A DNA stretch of 64,000 nt from Pseudomonas putida (GCF_005080685.1 NZ_CP039371.1:5704001-5768000); one strand, 5' to 3'; shown: positions 37,838-47,189, counted from the stretch's first letter. Numbers and translations: made by a program. Notes: generated by a model not told the origin, from the letters alone.

Positions 37838-38845
37838 CTAGTGATAGCCGTCTTCATGGGTCACCTTGCCGCGGAACACGTAGTAGCTCCAGAAGGTGTA
37901 GCCAAGGATGAACGGCAGGATGAACAACGTGCCCACCAGCATGAAGCCCTGGCTTTGCGGCGGCGCCGCGGCATCCCAGATCGAGATCGACGGCGGGATG
38001 ATGTTCGGCCACAGGCTGATGCCCAGGCCGCTGTAGCCCAGGAAGATGAGTACCAGGGTCAGCAGGAACGGCGTGTAGTGGGCGTTGCGGGCCACCGCCT
38101 TGAGCAGCCCGTAGAACGTCACCAGCACCAACACCGGCACCGGCATGAACCAGATCAGGTTGGGCATGCTGAACCAGCGGTCGGCGATTTGCGGATAGGC
38201 GATCGGCGTCCACAGGCTGACGATGCCGATGACCGCCAGCAACACCAGCGCCAGCGGCCGACCCAGGTTGTGCATCTGCTCCTGCAACGCCCCCTCGGTC
38301 TTCATGATCAGCCAGGTACAGCCCAGCAATGCATAGGCGACGATCAAGCCCAGGCCGCTGAACAGGCTGAACGGCGTCAGCCAATCCAGCGAGCCGCCAG
38401 CGTAATGCCGGTCGACCACCTTGAAGCCCTCGATGAAGGCGCCCAGGGCCACGCCCTGGAAGAACGTGGCGACCAGCGAACCCCAGATGAACGCCTTGTC
38501 CCACAGATGCCGGCGCTCGGCGGTGGCCTTGAAGCGGAACTCGAAGGCCACGCCGCGGAAGATCAGGCCGATCAGCATCAGGATCAGTGGCAGGTACAGC
38601 GCCTCGAGCACCACGGCATAGGCCATCGGAAACGCCCCGAACAACCCGGCACCGCCCAGCACCAGCCAGGTTTCGTTGCCGTCCCAGACCGGCGCGACGG
38701 TGTTCATCATCACGTCGCGATCACGCTCGGCCTTGACGAAGGGGAAGAGAATGCCGATGCCGAGGTCGAAGCCATCCATCACCACGTACATCATCACGCC
38801 GAAGATGATGATCACGGCCCAGATCAGCGGAAGGTCGATACCCAT
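37838..38845 (-). CDS. cioB: Cyanide-insensitive oxidase subunit II (CioB/CydB)
   Basis: The 335-residue protein has about eight to nine membrane helices and the CydB family pattern: MGIDLPLIWAVIIIFGVMMY, MDGFDLGIGILFPF, NETWLVLGGAGLFGAFPMAY and GLILPFILGYTFWSYYVFRG-like C-terminus. With CioA it forms the bd-type quinol oxidase of pseudomonads, which resists cyanide. It starts 3 bp after the cioA stop. Confidence 0.95.
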   Translation of the reverse strand: MGIDLPLIWAVIIIFGVMMYVVMDGFDLGIGILFPFVKAERDRDVMMNTVAPVWDGNETWLVLGGAGLFGAFPMAYAVVLEALYLPLILMLIGLIFRGVAFEFRFKATAERRHLWDKAFIWGSLVATFFQGVALGAFIEGFKVVDRHYAGGSLDWLTPFSLFSGLGLIVAYALLGCTWLIMKTEGALQEQMHNLGRPLALVLLAVIGIVSLWTPIAYPQIADRWFSMPNLIWFMPVPVLVLVTFYGLLKAVARNAHYTPFLLTLVLIFLGYSGLGISLWPNIIPPSISIWDAAAPPQSQGFMLVGTLFILPFILGYTFWSYYVFRGKVTHEDGYH

Positions 38846-38848
38846 GGC

Positions 38849-40285
38849 TCAGTTCTCCTTGCTCAAGCTGGCGGAGTTGGCCTCATGGCCATCGTCGGCG
38901 GCGGACAGCGGCCGCGCCGGGGTACGCTTCTGGCCCGGCCCTCCCGGCCGTTGCTCGTCGCCCTCCCCGGTATGCGGGCCCTTGCGCACCAGGCGCATCA
39001 TGTAGCCGAAACCGGTACCGAACAGCGCGAAGTAGACGACCACGAAGGCCACCAAGGTGAACCCGAGCTGGCTATAGCTATGCTGGGATACCGCATCTGC
39101 GGTGCGCATCAGGCCGTAGACCACCCAGGGCTGACGCCCGATCTCGGTGGTGAACCAGCCGGCCAGGATGGCGATCAGGCCGGACGGCCCCATCCACATC
39201 ACGAAATGCAGGAACAGGCGGTTGCTGTACAACCCACCACTTCTGCGCAGCAGCAAGCTCCACAGCCCTGCCGCGATCATCAGCAGCCCCAGGGCGACCA
39301 TCACGCGGAACGACCAGAAGACGATGGTCGAGTTGGGCCGGTCTTCGGGCGGGAACTCCTTCATCGCCGGCACCTGTTTGTCCAGGCTGTGGGTCAGGAT
39401 CAAGCTACCGAGCGCGGGAATCTCGATCTTGTAGCGGGTGGTTTCGGCCTGCATGTCGGGGATGCCGAACAGAATCAGCGGCGTTGGCTCACCGGGCGTG
39501 TTTTCCCAGTGCCCCTCGATGGCGGCGATCTTCACCGGCTGGTGCTTGAGGGTGTTCAAACCATGGAAATCTCCGATCACCGCTTGCACCGGGGCCACGA
39601 TCAGGGCCATCCACATGGCCATCGACAACATCTTGCGTACCGCCGGGTTGTCACGCCCACGCAGCAGGTGCCAGGCCGCCGATGCCCCGACGAAGAAGGC
39701 GGTGGCGACGAATGCCGCCGTGGCCATGTGCATCAGGCGGAACGGGAACGATGGGTTGAAGATCACCGCCAACCAATCCACCGGCACCACCCGGCCATCG
39801 ATGATCTCGTGGCCCTGGGGAGTCTGCATCCAGCTGTTGGAAGCCAGGATCCAGAAGGTCGAGACCAGCGTGCCAAGCGCCACCATGCACGTGGCGAAGA
39901 AGTGCAGGCCACGGCCGACGCGGTTCCAGCCGAACAGCATGACGCCGAGGAAGCCCGCTTCGAGGAAGAAGGCGGTCAGCACTTCGTAGGTCAGCAAAGG
40001 GCCGGTGATGTTGCCGGCAAAATCGGAGAAGCGGCTCCAGTTGGTGCCGAACTGGTAGGCCATGACCAGCCCGGAGACCACGCCCATGCCGAAGTTGACG
40101 GCGAAGATCTTCGACCAGAAGTGGTACAGGTCGCGGTAGACGTTGTCGTGGGTCTTGAGCCACAGCCCCTCGAGTACCGCCAGGTAACTCGCAAGGCCAA
40201 TGGTGATGGCAGGGAACAGGATGTGAAACGAAACGGTGAAGGCGAACTGGATTCGGGCGAGCTCGAGGGCTTCTATTCCGAACAT
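38849..40285 (-). CDS. cioA: Cyanide-insensitive oxidase subunit I (CioA/CydA)
   Basis: The 478-residue quinol oxidase subunit carries ARIQFAFTVSFHILFPAITI (His ligand region of haem b595), EVLTAFFLEAGFLGVMLFGW, the haem ligands His186-like and Met in the NDFHGLNTLKHQPVKIAAIE region (family knowledge), and a short quinol loop as in the CioA subgroup. It oxidises ubiquinol directly with oxygen. First gene of cioA-cioB-small ORF. The 349-bp gap upstream (40286-40634) holds no gene that I can support, only the promoters and the palindromes listed separately. Confidence 0.95.
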   Translation of the reverse strand: MFGIEALELARIQFAFTVSFHILFPAITIGLASYLAVLEGLWLKTHDNVYRDLYHFWSKIFAVNFGMGVVSGLVMAYQFGTNWSRFSDFAGNITGPLLTYEVLTAFFLEAGFLGVMLFGWNRVGRGLHFFATCMVALGTLVSTFWILASNSWMQTPQGHEIIDGRVVPVDWLAVIFNPSFPFRLMHMATAAFVATAFFVGASAAWHLLRGRDNPAVRKMLSMAMWMALIVAPVQAVIGDFHGLNTLKHQPVKIAAIEGHWENTPGEPTPLILFGIPDMQAETTRYKIEIPALGSLILTHSLDKQVPAMKEFPPEDRPNSTIVFWSFRVMVALGLLMIAAGLWSLLLRRSGGLYSNRLFLHFVMWMGPSGLIAILAGWFTTEIGRQPWVVYGLMRTADAVSQHSYSQLGFTLVAFVVVYFALFGTGFGYMMRLVRKGPHTGEGDEQRPGGPGQKRTPARPLSAADDGHEANSASLSKEN

Positions 40286-40560
40286 GGTGCTTCCTCTTCA
40301 GATAAATCCGGCGTCCAGGCGGTGGGCCTTGTCGCCTACGGCCCCTACGTTTCAGTGGAGTACGGCGCGTTGGAATTGTTCTGTTCGATCGCAGGGAATC
40401 TGGCCCGAAGGCACGAATCGTTGCGTCTGGAAGCATTGATCCAGATCAACGTTTGACAGGAAGCATAGTCGGGAATGGCCAGGCAGGCCGTGTGGTTGTT
40501 TGCCGCGTGACCGGATGCCCCACCCACTTTCGGAAACTGTGAAAAAGTGCCGATAGCGGC

Positions 40561-40586
40561 AAACAGTAACTGTTTGTTACAAACAG
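40561..40586. promoter_or_regulatory. Two overlapping palindromes upstream of the MFS gene
   Basis: AAACAGTAACTGTTT (40561-40575) is a perfect palindrome and overlaps CTGTTTGTTACAAACAG (40570-40586; 7-bp arms, 3-bp centre). Together they form an interleaved operator-like block about 50 bp before the MFS start, in the gap shared with cioA. Confidence 0.5.
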
Positions 40587-40634
40587 ATGATACGCTGCGC
40601 ACCCCTCTACTGCGCCGAGGCCACTGGTTTTTCG

Positions 40635-41855
40635 ATGTCCGATTCCGCACCGCAGTTGTTGCGTCATCACCGTCCGTTCCTGGCCTTCTGGCTGGCCCGG
40701 GTGTTCACCGCCAGCGGCTTCCAGATGCTCACCGTGGCGATTGGCTGGCACCTCTACCAGCTCACCGGCAACGTGCTCGACCTGGGCCTGGTCGGCTTGG
40801 TCGAGTTCGCCCCGCGGGTGCTGTTCATGCTGCACACCGGGCATGTCGCCGACCGCTATGATCGGCGCAAGGTCGCGGCGCTGTGCCAGAGCCTGCAAGG
40901 CCTGATCGCGCTGGCCCTGGCGCTGGGCAGTGCCACCGACAACGTCAGCCGCGAGCTCATTTTCGTGCTGGCCTTCCTGCTGGGCGCGACCCGCTCGTTC
41001 GAAATGCCGGCGACCCAGGCCTTGCTGCCCAACGTGGTGCCGCCCGGGCTGTTTCCGCGCGCCGTGGCCGCCTCGGCATCGGCCACCCAATCGGCGACCA
41101 TCGTCGCGCCGGCCGTGGGCGGCTTCCTGTACGCCTTCGGCAGCATCTGGGTGTACGGGCCGACTGTGGCGCTGTATGCCATCGCCTGCGTGCTCACCCT
41201 GAGCCTGGACGCGCGTGGCCAGGTGGCCCAGCGCGGCCGTGCCAGCCTGGAGTCGCTGCTGGCCGGTATCCGCTTCATCCGCAGCCGCCCGGATATACTC
41301 GGGGCCATCTCGCTGGACCTGTTCGCCGTGCTGCTGGGCGGGGCCACGGCGCTGCTGCCGGTGTTCGCCAAGGACATCCTGCTCACCGGGCCACTGGGCC
41401 TTGGCCTGCTGCGCTCGGCGCCGGCAGTGGGAGCGCTGCTGATGTCGGTGTGGCTGGCGCGCTTCCCGTTCGAGCGCAAGGTCGGGCGCACCATGTTCAC
41501 CGCAGTCGGCATATTCGGCGTGGCGACCATCGCCTTCGGCCTGTCGACGTCGTTCTGGTTCTCGCTGGCGGTGCTGGTGGTGCTGGGCGCGGCGGACATG
41601 ATCAGCATGGTGATCCGCGGCGCATTCGTGCAGCTGGAGACACCGGACGAAATGCGCGGGCGGGTCAGTGCGGTGAACGGGTTGTTCATCGGCGCCTCGA
41701 ACCAGCTTGGCGAATTCGAGTCCGGGGTCACGGCGCACTGGTTCGGCACGGTGCCGGCTGTAGTCCTGGGGGGCGTGGGGACACTGGTGGTGACGGGGGT
41801 GTGGATAAAACTGTTTCCGACCCTGGCCAAGCGGGACAGGCTGCACAACGGTTGA
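40635..41855 (+). CDS. MFS transporter (EntS-like exporter family)
   Basis: The 406-residue protein has about 12 membrane helices. LLRHHRPFLAFWLARVFTAS and the A-motif variant GHVADRYDRRKVAAL, with PNVVPPGLFPRAVAASASAT, place it among EntS/MFS_3 type exporters (siderophore, drug or metabolite efflux). Start at the ATG at 40635 lacks a good Shine-Dalgarno; an in-frame ATG at 40587 would add 16 polar residues. Substrate unknown. It is divergent from cioA. Confidence 0.83.
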   Translation: MSDSAPQLLRHHRPFLAFWLARVFTASGFQMLTVAIGWHLYQLTGNVLDLGLVGLVEFAPRVLFMLHTGHVADRYDRRKVAALCQSLQGLIALALALGSATDNVSRELIFVLAFLLGATRSFEMPATQALLPNVVPPGLFPRAVAASASATQSATIVAPAVGGFLYAFGSIWVYGPTVALYAIACVLTLSLDARGQVAQRGRASLESLLAGIRFIRSRPDILGAISLDLFAVLLGGATALLPVFAKDILLTGPLGLGLLRSAPAVGALLMSVWLARFPFERKVGRTMFTAVGIFGVATIAFGLSTSFWFSLAVLVVLGAADMISMVIRGAFVQLETPDEMRGRVSAVNGLFIGASNQLGEFESGVTAHWFGTVPAVVLGGVGTLVVTGVWIKLFPTLAKRDRLHNG

Positions 41856-41863
41856 TGTATGCC

Positions 41864-41970
41864 AGTACCGGCCTCTTCGCGGGGCAAGCCCGCTCCCACA
41901 GGTACTCCTAGACTTCACCATCTTTGGTGATCTTGTGGGAGCGGGCTTGCCCCGCGAAGAGGCCGGTACT
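41864..41970. repeat. REP pair with perfect 37-bp arms
   Basis: The arm 41864-41900 (starting AGTACCGGCCTCTTCGCGGG) is exactly complementary to 41934-41970. The 33-nt loop holds a further hairpin TCACCA-TCTT-TGGTGA. It follows the MFS stop. Confidence 0.95.
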
Positions 41971-42060
41971 GATACCATCAGCCCCATCCCCCCAACGGCC
42001 ATAGGCCCCCGCCCTGCATGCTGGTATGATGCGCGGCTTTTTTCCGCCCCACACAAAACC

Positions 42061-42126
42061 TGCGTACCCGGTACGCACTGTGCTTTGCTGATGGGGTCGA
42101 TACATTCACGGCGCCCCGAAGGCGCC
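42061..42126 (+). promoter_or_regulatory. Structured leader of the purine permease-trmA operon
   Basis: Two perfect hairpins lie in the 5' leader: TGCGTAC-CCG-GTACGCA (42061-42077) and GGCGCC-CCGAA-GGCGCC (42110-42126), the second ending 13 bases before the ATG, so that it abuts the ribosome-binding site. I cannot match them to a known riboswitch. Confidence 0.4.
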
Positions 42127-42139
42127 TTGGGGAGCGGGC

Positions 42140-43435
42140 ATGCTGGAAAGGCTGTTTCAACTAAGAGCACACAACACCAACGTGCGCACCGAGATTCTCG
42201 CCGGTGTCACGACGTTCCTGGCCATGGCCTACATCCTGTTCGTCAACCCGAGCATCCTCGGCGAAACCGGCATGGACAAGGGCGCGATCTTCGTCGCCAC
42301 CTGCCTGGCCGCTGCCATCGGCTCGGTGACCATGGGCCTGATCGCCAACTACCCGATCGCGCTCGCGCCGGGCATGGGCCTGAACGCCTTCTTCACCTAC
42401 ACCGTGGTCCTGCACATGGGCCACACCTGGCAGGTGGCACTGGGCGCGGTGTTCCTCTCGGCGGTGATGTTCTTCCTGCTGTCGATCTTCCGCATCCGCG
42501 AATGGATCGTGAACAGCATCCCGCTGCCGCTGCGCTCGGCGATCGCCGCCGGCATCGGCCTGTTCCTGGCACTGATCGCGCTGCATAACGCAGGCATCGT
42601 CGTCGATAACCCAGCGACCCTGGTTGGCCTGGGCGACCTCAAGCAGCCGGCGCCGATCCTCGCTACCCTGGGCTTCTTCCTGATCGTCGGCCTGGAGTCG
42701 CTGAAGGTCCGCGGCGCCGTGCTGATCGGCATCCTGGTGGTGACCATCGCCTCGATCCTGATGGGCGTGACGCCGTTCGGTGGCGTGGTCTCGATGCCGC
42801 CTTCGCTGGCCCCGACCTTCCTCCAGCTGGATATCAAGGGCGCCCTGGACGTCGGCCTGGTCAGCGTGATCTTCGCCTTCCTGTTCGTCGACCTGTTCGA
42901 CAACTCCGGCACCCTGATCGGCGTGGCCAAGCGCGCCGGCCTGATGGGCAAGGATGGCCACATGCCGAAGATGGGCCGCGCCCTGATCGCCGACAGCACC
43001 GCGGCCATGGCAGGTTCGCTGCTGGGCACGTCGACCACCACCAGCTACATCGAATCTGCCGCTGGCGTGAGTGCCGGTGGCCGCACCGGCCTGACCGCCA
43101 TCGTGGTGGCGGTGTTGTTCCTGCTGGCGCTGTTCTTCGCCCCGCTGGCCGGGAGCGTACCGGCCTTCGCGACCGCACCGGCATTGCTGTTCGTCGCGGT
43201 GCTGATGGCCTCGGGCCTGGCTGAAATCAACTGGGACGACGTCACCGAAGCCGCACCGGTGGTGGTGACCGCCCTGGCCATGCCACTGACCTATTCGATC
43301 GCCAACGGCATCGCCTTCGGCTTCATTTCCTGGACCGCCGTCAAGCTGATCTCCGGCCGCCACCGCGACCTGAACCCGGCTCTGGTGATCCTTTCCATCC
43401 TGTTCGTCATCAAGCTGGGCTGGTTCAACGCATGA
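42140..43435 (+). CDS. AzgA-type NCS2 purine permease (guanine/hypoxanthine/adenine)
   Basis: The 431-residue protein has about 12-14 membrane helices and AzgA-group signatures: [76 protein letters not shown] and [20 protein letters not shown]. It imports purine bases by proton symport. GGGGAG lies upstream of the ATG. The stop overlaps trmA by four bases (ATGA at 43432-43435), so the two are cotranscribed. Confidence 0.92.
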   Translation: MLERLFQLRAHNTNVRTEILAGVTTFLAMAYILFVNPSILGETGMDKGAIFVATCLAAAIGSVTMGLIANYPIALAPGMGLNAFFTYTVVLHMGHTWQVALGAVFLSAVMFFLLSIFRIREWIVNSIPLPLRSAIAAGIGLFLALIALHNAGIVVDNPATLVGLGDLKQPAPILATLGFFLIVGLESLKVRGAVLIGILVVTIASILMGVTPFGGVVSMPPSLAPTFLQLDIKGALDVGLVSVIFAFLFVDLFDNSGTLIGVAKRAGLMGKDGHMPKMGRALIADSTAAMAGSLLGTSTTTSYIESAAGVSAGGRTGLTAIVVAVLFLLALFFAPLAGSVPAFATAPALLFVAVLMASGLAEINWDDVTEAAPVVVTALAMPLTYSIANGIAFGFISWTAVKLISGRHRDLNPALVILSILFVIKLGWFNA

Positions 43436-44517
43436 GTGCCGTCTTCGACCCCTCCTCCTACGCCACGCAGCTGGACGCCAAGCTCGCGCGCCTGCGCGAG
43501 CTGCTGGCGCCCTTCGGCGCGCCGGAGCCGGCCGTGTTCGACTCGCCGCGCGAGCATTACCGCCTGCGCGCGGAGTTTCGCCTGTGGCGCGAGGACGGCC
43601 AGCGCCACTATGCGATGTTCGCCCCGGGCGACAAGCACAAGGCGATCCTGATCGACGAATTCCCGATCGCCAGCCAGCGCATCAACGAACTGATGCCGCG
43701 CCTCAAAGCCGCCTGGCAGGGTAGCGAGGCGCTGAACAACCGCTTGTTCCAGGTCGAATTCCTGACCACCCTGGCCGGCGATGCGATGGTTACGATGTGC
43801 TACCACCGCCCGCTGGACGAGGCCTGGGAAGTGGCGGCCCGGCAGCTGGCCGCCGATCTCGACGTGAGCGTGATCGGCCGCTCCAAAGGCAAGCGCCTGG
43901 TGATCGGCCGCGATTACGCGGTGGAGAAACTGGACGTGGCCGGCCGTGTGTTCAGCTATCGCCAGCCGGAAGGGGCATTCACCCAGCCCAACGGCGCGGT
44001 GAACCAGAAGATGCTGAGCTGGGCCTTCGATGCCATCGGCGAGCGTGACGACGACCTGCTGGAGCTGTATTGCGGCAACGGCAACTTCACCCTGCCGCTG
44101 GCCACCCGCGTGCGCCAGGTGCTGGCCACCGAGATCAGCAAGACCTCGGTCAACGCGGCGCTGAGCAACCTCGACGAGAACGCCGTGGACAACGTGCGCC
44201 TGGTGCGCCTGTCGGCCGAAGAGTTGACCCAGGCACTGAACGACGTTCGCCCGTTCCGCCGGCTGGAAGGCATCGACCTGAAAAGCTACGCGTTCGGCAC
44301 GGTGTTCGTCGACCCACCGCGTGCCGGGATGGACCCGGACACCTGCGAGCTGACCCGACGTTTCGAGCGCATCCTGTACATCTCGTGCAACCCCGAGACG
44401 CTGGCGGCGAACATCGCCCAACTGCAGGACACCCACCGCATCGAGCGCTGCGCGCTGTTCGACCAGTTCCCCTATACCCACCACATGGAGAGTGGGGTGT
44501 TGCTGGTTCGGCGCTGA
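43432..44517 (+). CDS. trmA: tRNA (uracil54-C5)-methyltransferase TrmA
   Basis: TrmA makes m5U54 in the T-loop of tRNA (and m5U341 of tmRNA) using SAM. The 361-residue protein has [15 protein letters not shown] in the N-terminal domain, the SAM site [14 protein letters not shown], the DPPRAGMDP motif and the catalytic Cys in [13 protein letters not shown]. The product ends [12 protein letters not shown], a family hallmark with the general-base Glu. It overlaps the permease gene by 4 bp. Confidence 0.97.
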   Translation: MSAVFDPSSYATQLDAKLARLRELLAPFGAPEPAVFDSPREHYRLRAEFRLWREDGQRHYAMFAPGDKHKAILIDEFPIASQRINELMPRLKAAWQGSEALNNRLFQVEFLTTLAGDAMVTMCYHRPLDEAWEVAARQLAADLDVSVIGRSKGKRLVIGRDYAVEKLDVAGRVFSYRQPEGAFTQPNGAVNQKMLSWAFDAIGERDDDLLELYCGNGNFTLPLATRVRQVLATEISKTSVNAALSNLDENAVDNVRLVRLSAEELTQALNDVRPFRRLEGIDLKSYAFGTVFVDPPRAGMDPDTCELTRRFERILYISCNPETLAANIAQLQDTHRIERCALFDQFPYTHHMESGVLLVRR

Positions 44518-44527
44518 TCCAAAGATT

Positions 44528-44653
44528 GCCGGGGCTGCTTTGCAGCCCATCGCGACACAAGGCCGCTCCCACAAATACCGCGCCATCTTGAAGGTATGCG
44601 TGTTGTTTGTGGGAGCGGCCTTGTGTCGCGAAAGGGCCGCAGAGCGGCCCCCA
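44528..44653. repeat. REP pair (inverted) between trmA and pcaG
   Basis: GGGGCTGCTTTGCAGCCC with GCGACACAAGGCCGCTCCCA faces its complement across a 37-nt spacer. It separates two converging genes. Confidence 0.85.
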
Positions 44654-44661
44654 AATTTCAC

Positions 44662-45267
44662 TCAGAAGTCGAAGAACACCGTCTCCCCTTCCCCCTGGAT
44701 ACGGATATCGAAACGATACGCCGTCTTCCCATCCACTTCGCATCGCTTGGCAATCAAGGTCTCGCGGCGCTGCGGCTGCTCGATCAGGTTGAGCACCGGG
44801 CACTTGGCGTTGGCCTCGGCCTCATCATCGAAATACAGCCGGGTATGCAGGTGGATATTGATCCCCCGTGCGAACAGGCTGAGGTTAATGTGCGGTGCCA
44901 TCGGCACACCGGCGGCGTTTTTCACCACACCCGGCTTGACCGTGTGCACGGTCCACTCACCGGCATCGAAAGTGGTGGCGGTACGGCCGAAGCTGTTGAA
45001 GGCGTTTTCCAGGTTGTAGGCATCCTGGTACTGGCCGTTGCCATCGGCCTGCCAGATTTCCAAGAACGAGTCGCGCACCAGGTGCCCGTTGCCGTCGTAC
45101 ACCTGGCCGATCAGCAGGATGTGTTCGCCGGGCGCGTCGGGCTTGGCCAGGCGGTTCCAGATTTCCTTGTCGCGCGTGGGGTTGCCTGCCGCTTCCAGGG
45201 CCAGGCCGATGTGCACGTAGGGGCCGGCGGTCTGCGAAGGGGTTTCCGGCAGCAGTTCGATTGGCAT
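44662..45267 (-). CDS. pcaG: Protocatechuate 3,4-dioxygenase alpha subunit
   Basis: The 201-residue alpha subunit has ETPSQTAGPYVHIGL at the N-terminus, a jelly-roll of intradiol dioxygenases, LEIWQADGNGQYQDAYNLEN and PHINLSLFARGINIHLHTRL. As usual for the alpha chain it lacks the complete iron-ligand set. With PcaH it opens the protocatechuate ring to beta-carboxy-cis,cis-muconate (beta-ketoadipate pathway). It starts 10 bp after pcaH. Confidence 0.97.
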   Translation of the reverse strand: MPIELLPETPSQTAGPYVHIGLALEAAGNPTRDKEIWNRLAKPDAPGEHILLIGQVYDGNGHLVRDSFLEIWQADGNGQYQDAYNLENAFNSFGRTATTFDAGEWTVHTVKPGVVKNAAGVPMAPHINLSLFARGINIHLHTRLYFDDEAEANAKCPVLNLIEQPQRRETLIAKRCEVDGKTAYRFDIRIQGEGETVFFDF

Positions 45268-45277
45268 GGCGGTGTCC

Positions 45278-45997
45278 TCAGCAGTTTTCGAAGTGGGTCT
45301 TGCGCTGGCCGCGCAGCACGATGTCGAAGCGGTAGGCCAGGGCGTCCATGGGGTTGGCGTGGCCCATGTCGAGCTTGGCGATCAACTGCTGCACGGCCTC
45401 TGGGTTGGCGATCGACTTGACGATCGGGCACAGCGGGATCAGCGGGTCGCCTTCGAAATACAGCTGGGTGATCAGTTTGGTGGCGAGGGCCGGGCCACTG
45501 ACGGACACATGGATGTGCGCCGGGCGCCAGTCGTTGGGGCCGTTACGCCATGGGTACGGGCCCGGCTTGATGGTGCGGAAGCTGTAGAAGCCGTCGCGGT
45601 CGGTCAGGCAACGACCGACGCCACCGAAGTTCGGGTCCAGCGGGGCCAGGTAGCGGTCGTTCTTGTGGCGATAGCGGCCGCCAGCGTTGGCCTGCCAGAT
45701 TTCCACCAGGGTGTTGGGCACCGGCTTGCCGTACTGGTCGAGCACGCGGCCGGCCAGAATGATGCGCTCGCCGATCGGCAAGCCACCATTGTTGAAGTTC
45801 AGCAGCAAGTCATGGTCATGGGCACCGAAGCCCAGGTGGGAGAAGTCAGGGCCGGTGGTTTCGCTGATCGACTGCGGGATGCTGACCAATGCCTGGCGCG
45901 GCGAGCGGGCAATGGACGTCTTGTAGTCGGGCGTGAGGGCCTTGGGGTGCCAGTTGCGATCACGGATCACGAAGCGGCTGTTGTCCTGGGCGGGCAT
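45278..45997 (-). CDS. pcaH: Protocatechuate 3,4-dioxygenase beta subunit
   Basis: The 239-residue beta subunit carries the non-haem Fe(III) ligands: Tyr in [13 protein letters not shown], Tyr in KPGPYPWRN, and the two His of RPAHIHVSV. It is full length compared with P. putida PcaH. Start at 45997 with GAGG upstream; the frame continues without similarity to 46054. It is the first gene of pcaHG. A PcaQ-like operator lies about 100 bp upstream (46096-46113), so LysR-type activation by beta-carboxymuconate or protocatechuate is likely. Confidence 0.97.
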   Translation of the reverse strand: MPAQDNSRFVIRDRNWHPKALTPDYKTSIARSPRQALVSIPQSISETTGPDFSHLGFGAHDHDLLLNFNNGGLPIGERIILAGRVLDQYGKPVPNTLVEIWQANAGGRYRHKNDRYLAPLDPNFGGVGRCLTDRDGFYSFRTIKPGPYPWRNGPNDWRPAHIHVSVSGPALATKLITQLYFEGDPLIPLCPIVKSIANPEAVQQLIAKLDMGHANPMDALAYRFDIVLRGQRKTHFENC

Positions 45998-46068
45998 GCC
46001 GTTTTCCTCTCTTGGAATTATGTGAAGCCCCTCTTCGGGGACTTGCAGTTTCAAGCAGGCCAGACCTG

Positions 46069-46098
46069 ATGGATATTGAATTCAGCCTTTATATCCAT
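46069..46098. promoter_or_regulatory. Inverted repeat in the pcaH-ypfJ gap
   Basis: ATGGATAT (46069-46076) and ATATCCAT (46091-46098) are exact complements 14 bp apart. The block abuts the PcaQ-like site and may belong to the same promoter. Confidence 0.4.
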
Positions 46099-46113
46099 AA
46101 CCAAATGGTTATG
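46096..46113 (-). promoter_or_regulatory. PcaQ-type LysR operator upstream of pcaH
   Basis: CATAACCAAATGGTTATG is a perfect 7-bp inverted repeat with a 4-bp centre. It contains ATAACC-N4-GGTTAT, one base from the published PcaQ motif ATAACC-N4-GGTTAA. It lies 99-116 bp upstream of the pcaH start codon. Confidence 0.65.
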
Positions 46114-46180
46114 TATTAGTCGATTCGCCGCCTGTGAACTAGTCTATGTCTTCATGTTTCATGGTTTTGGAGAGCTATTC

Positions 46181-47065
46181 ATGGATTGGCGAAAAGGCCG
46201 GCGCAGCGACAACGTCGTCGACGCCCGCGGAGAAGGCGGTGGCGGCGGCATGCGCTTCGGTGGTGGCAAGGGGCTGGGCCTGGGGGCCATCCTGCTGATC
46301 GTCGGCATCGGCTGGATCACCGGGCAGGACCCCTTGCAGATCCTTGGTCAGCTCGCAGGCCAGATGGAACAGCAGCAGCACGCCCCGAGCGGCGCCGGTG
46401 GCAAGGCTCCGCCGGCCAACGACGAGCAAGCCGAATTCGTCGCCTCGGTACTGGGCGACACCGAAGATACCTGGAAGGCGCTGTTTTCCCAGGCTGGCAA
46501 GCAATACAGCGACCCCAAGCTGGTGCTGTTCAGTGGCCAGGTGAATTCGGCCTGCGGCTTCGCCTCGGCGGCAGTGGGGCCGTTCTACTGCCCGGCCGAC
46601 CAGCGGGTGTATCTGGACATGTCGTTCTTCCGCGAAATGGAAACCCGCTTCGCCGCTGCAGGCGACTTCGCCCAGGCCTATGTCATCGCCCACGAGATCG
46701 GCCATCACGTGCAGACCTTGCTTGGCGTCTCGGCCAAGGTCGACGCTGCGCGCCGCGCCGGCCAACGCATGGAAGGCGACAACGGCCTGCTGGTACGTCA
46801 GGAGCTGCAGGCCGATTGCCTGGCCGGCGTCTGGGCGTACCAGGCGCAGCAGCGCCTGAACTGGCTGGAACCGGGCGATATCGAGGAAGCGCTGAACGCC
46901 GCCAATGCCATCGGCGACGACCGCCTGCAGCAGCAGGGCCAGGGCCGCGTGGTGCCTGATTCGTTCACCCATGGCACCTCGGCGCAGCGGGTGCGCTGGT
47001 TCAAGACCGGGTTCGCCCAGGGCGATGTGAATAGCTGCGATACCTTCAGCGCGCGCAGTCTTTGA
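46181..47065 (+). CDS. ypfJ: YpfJ-type neutral zinc metallopeptidase
   Basis: The 294-residue protein has a Gly-rich cytoplasmic N-terminus, one membrane anchor (about 31-45, LGLGAILLIVGIGWITG), a low-complexity linker, and a zincin domain with HEIGHHVQ (about residue 168) and the downstream RQELQADCLAGVWAY Glu. This is the putative neutral zinc metallopeptidase family (DUF2342-related/YpfJ); substrates are unknown. The ATG at 46181 has GGAG eight bases upstream; the longer frame from 46076 covers the promoter gap. Confidence 0.9.
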   Translation: MDWRKGRRSDNVVDARGEGGGGGMRFGGGKGLGLGAILLIVGIGWITGQDPLQILGQLAGQMEQQQHAPSGAGGKAPPANDEQAEFVASVLGDTEDTWKALFSQAGKQYSDPKLVLFSGQVNSACGFASAAVGPFYCPADQRVYLDMSFFREMETRFAAAGDFAQAYVIAHEIGHHVQTLLGVSAKVDAARRAGQRMEGDNGLLVRQELQADCLAGVWAYQAQQRLNWLEPGDIEEALNAANAIGDDRLQQQGQGRVVPDSFTHGTSAQRVRWFKTGFAQGDVNSCDTFSARSL

Positions 47066-47090
47066 CTCCCCTTCACCTCCATTCGCGGCG

Positions 47091-47113
47091 GTTCGCCGCG
47101 AATGCGTCAGCAA
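47091..47113. repeat. Hairpin after ypfJ
   Basis: ATTCGCGGCG-GTT-CGCCGCGAAT is a perfect 10-bp stem 26 bp past the stop. It lacks a T-run on the plus strand; it may be a weak terminator or a REP remnant. Confidence 0.6.
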
Positions 47114-47162
47114 AAAACGACGCAAACGTTTTCGTCTTGTTACATATCCGCTGAAAAAGCGT

Positions 47163-47189
47163 TTCAGCTTGGCCCTGCCCTGCCGATAA
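47163..47189 (+). promoter_or_regulatory. Sigma-28 (FliA) promoter of mcpS
   Basis: GCCGATAA (47182-47189) is the exact -10 of the FliA consensus. With the proper 11-bp spacing it is preceded by TTCAGCTT (47163-47170), which matches TAAAGTTT at 5 of 8 positions. It lies 85 bp upstream of the chemoreceptor start. Confidence 0.7.

Noticed and set aside
37637..40456. 939-codon open frame antisense to cioAB
   Set aside because: The composition (His/Gln/Asp-rich, low hydrophobic pattern) is that of the reverse strand of membrane proteins; cioA and cioB are certain.
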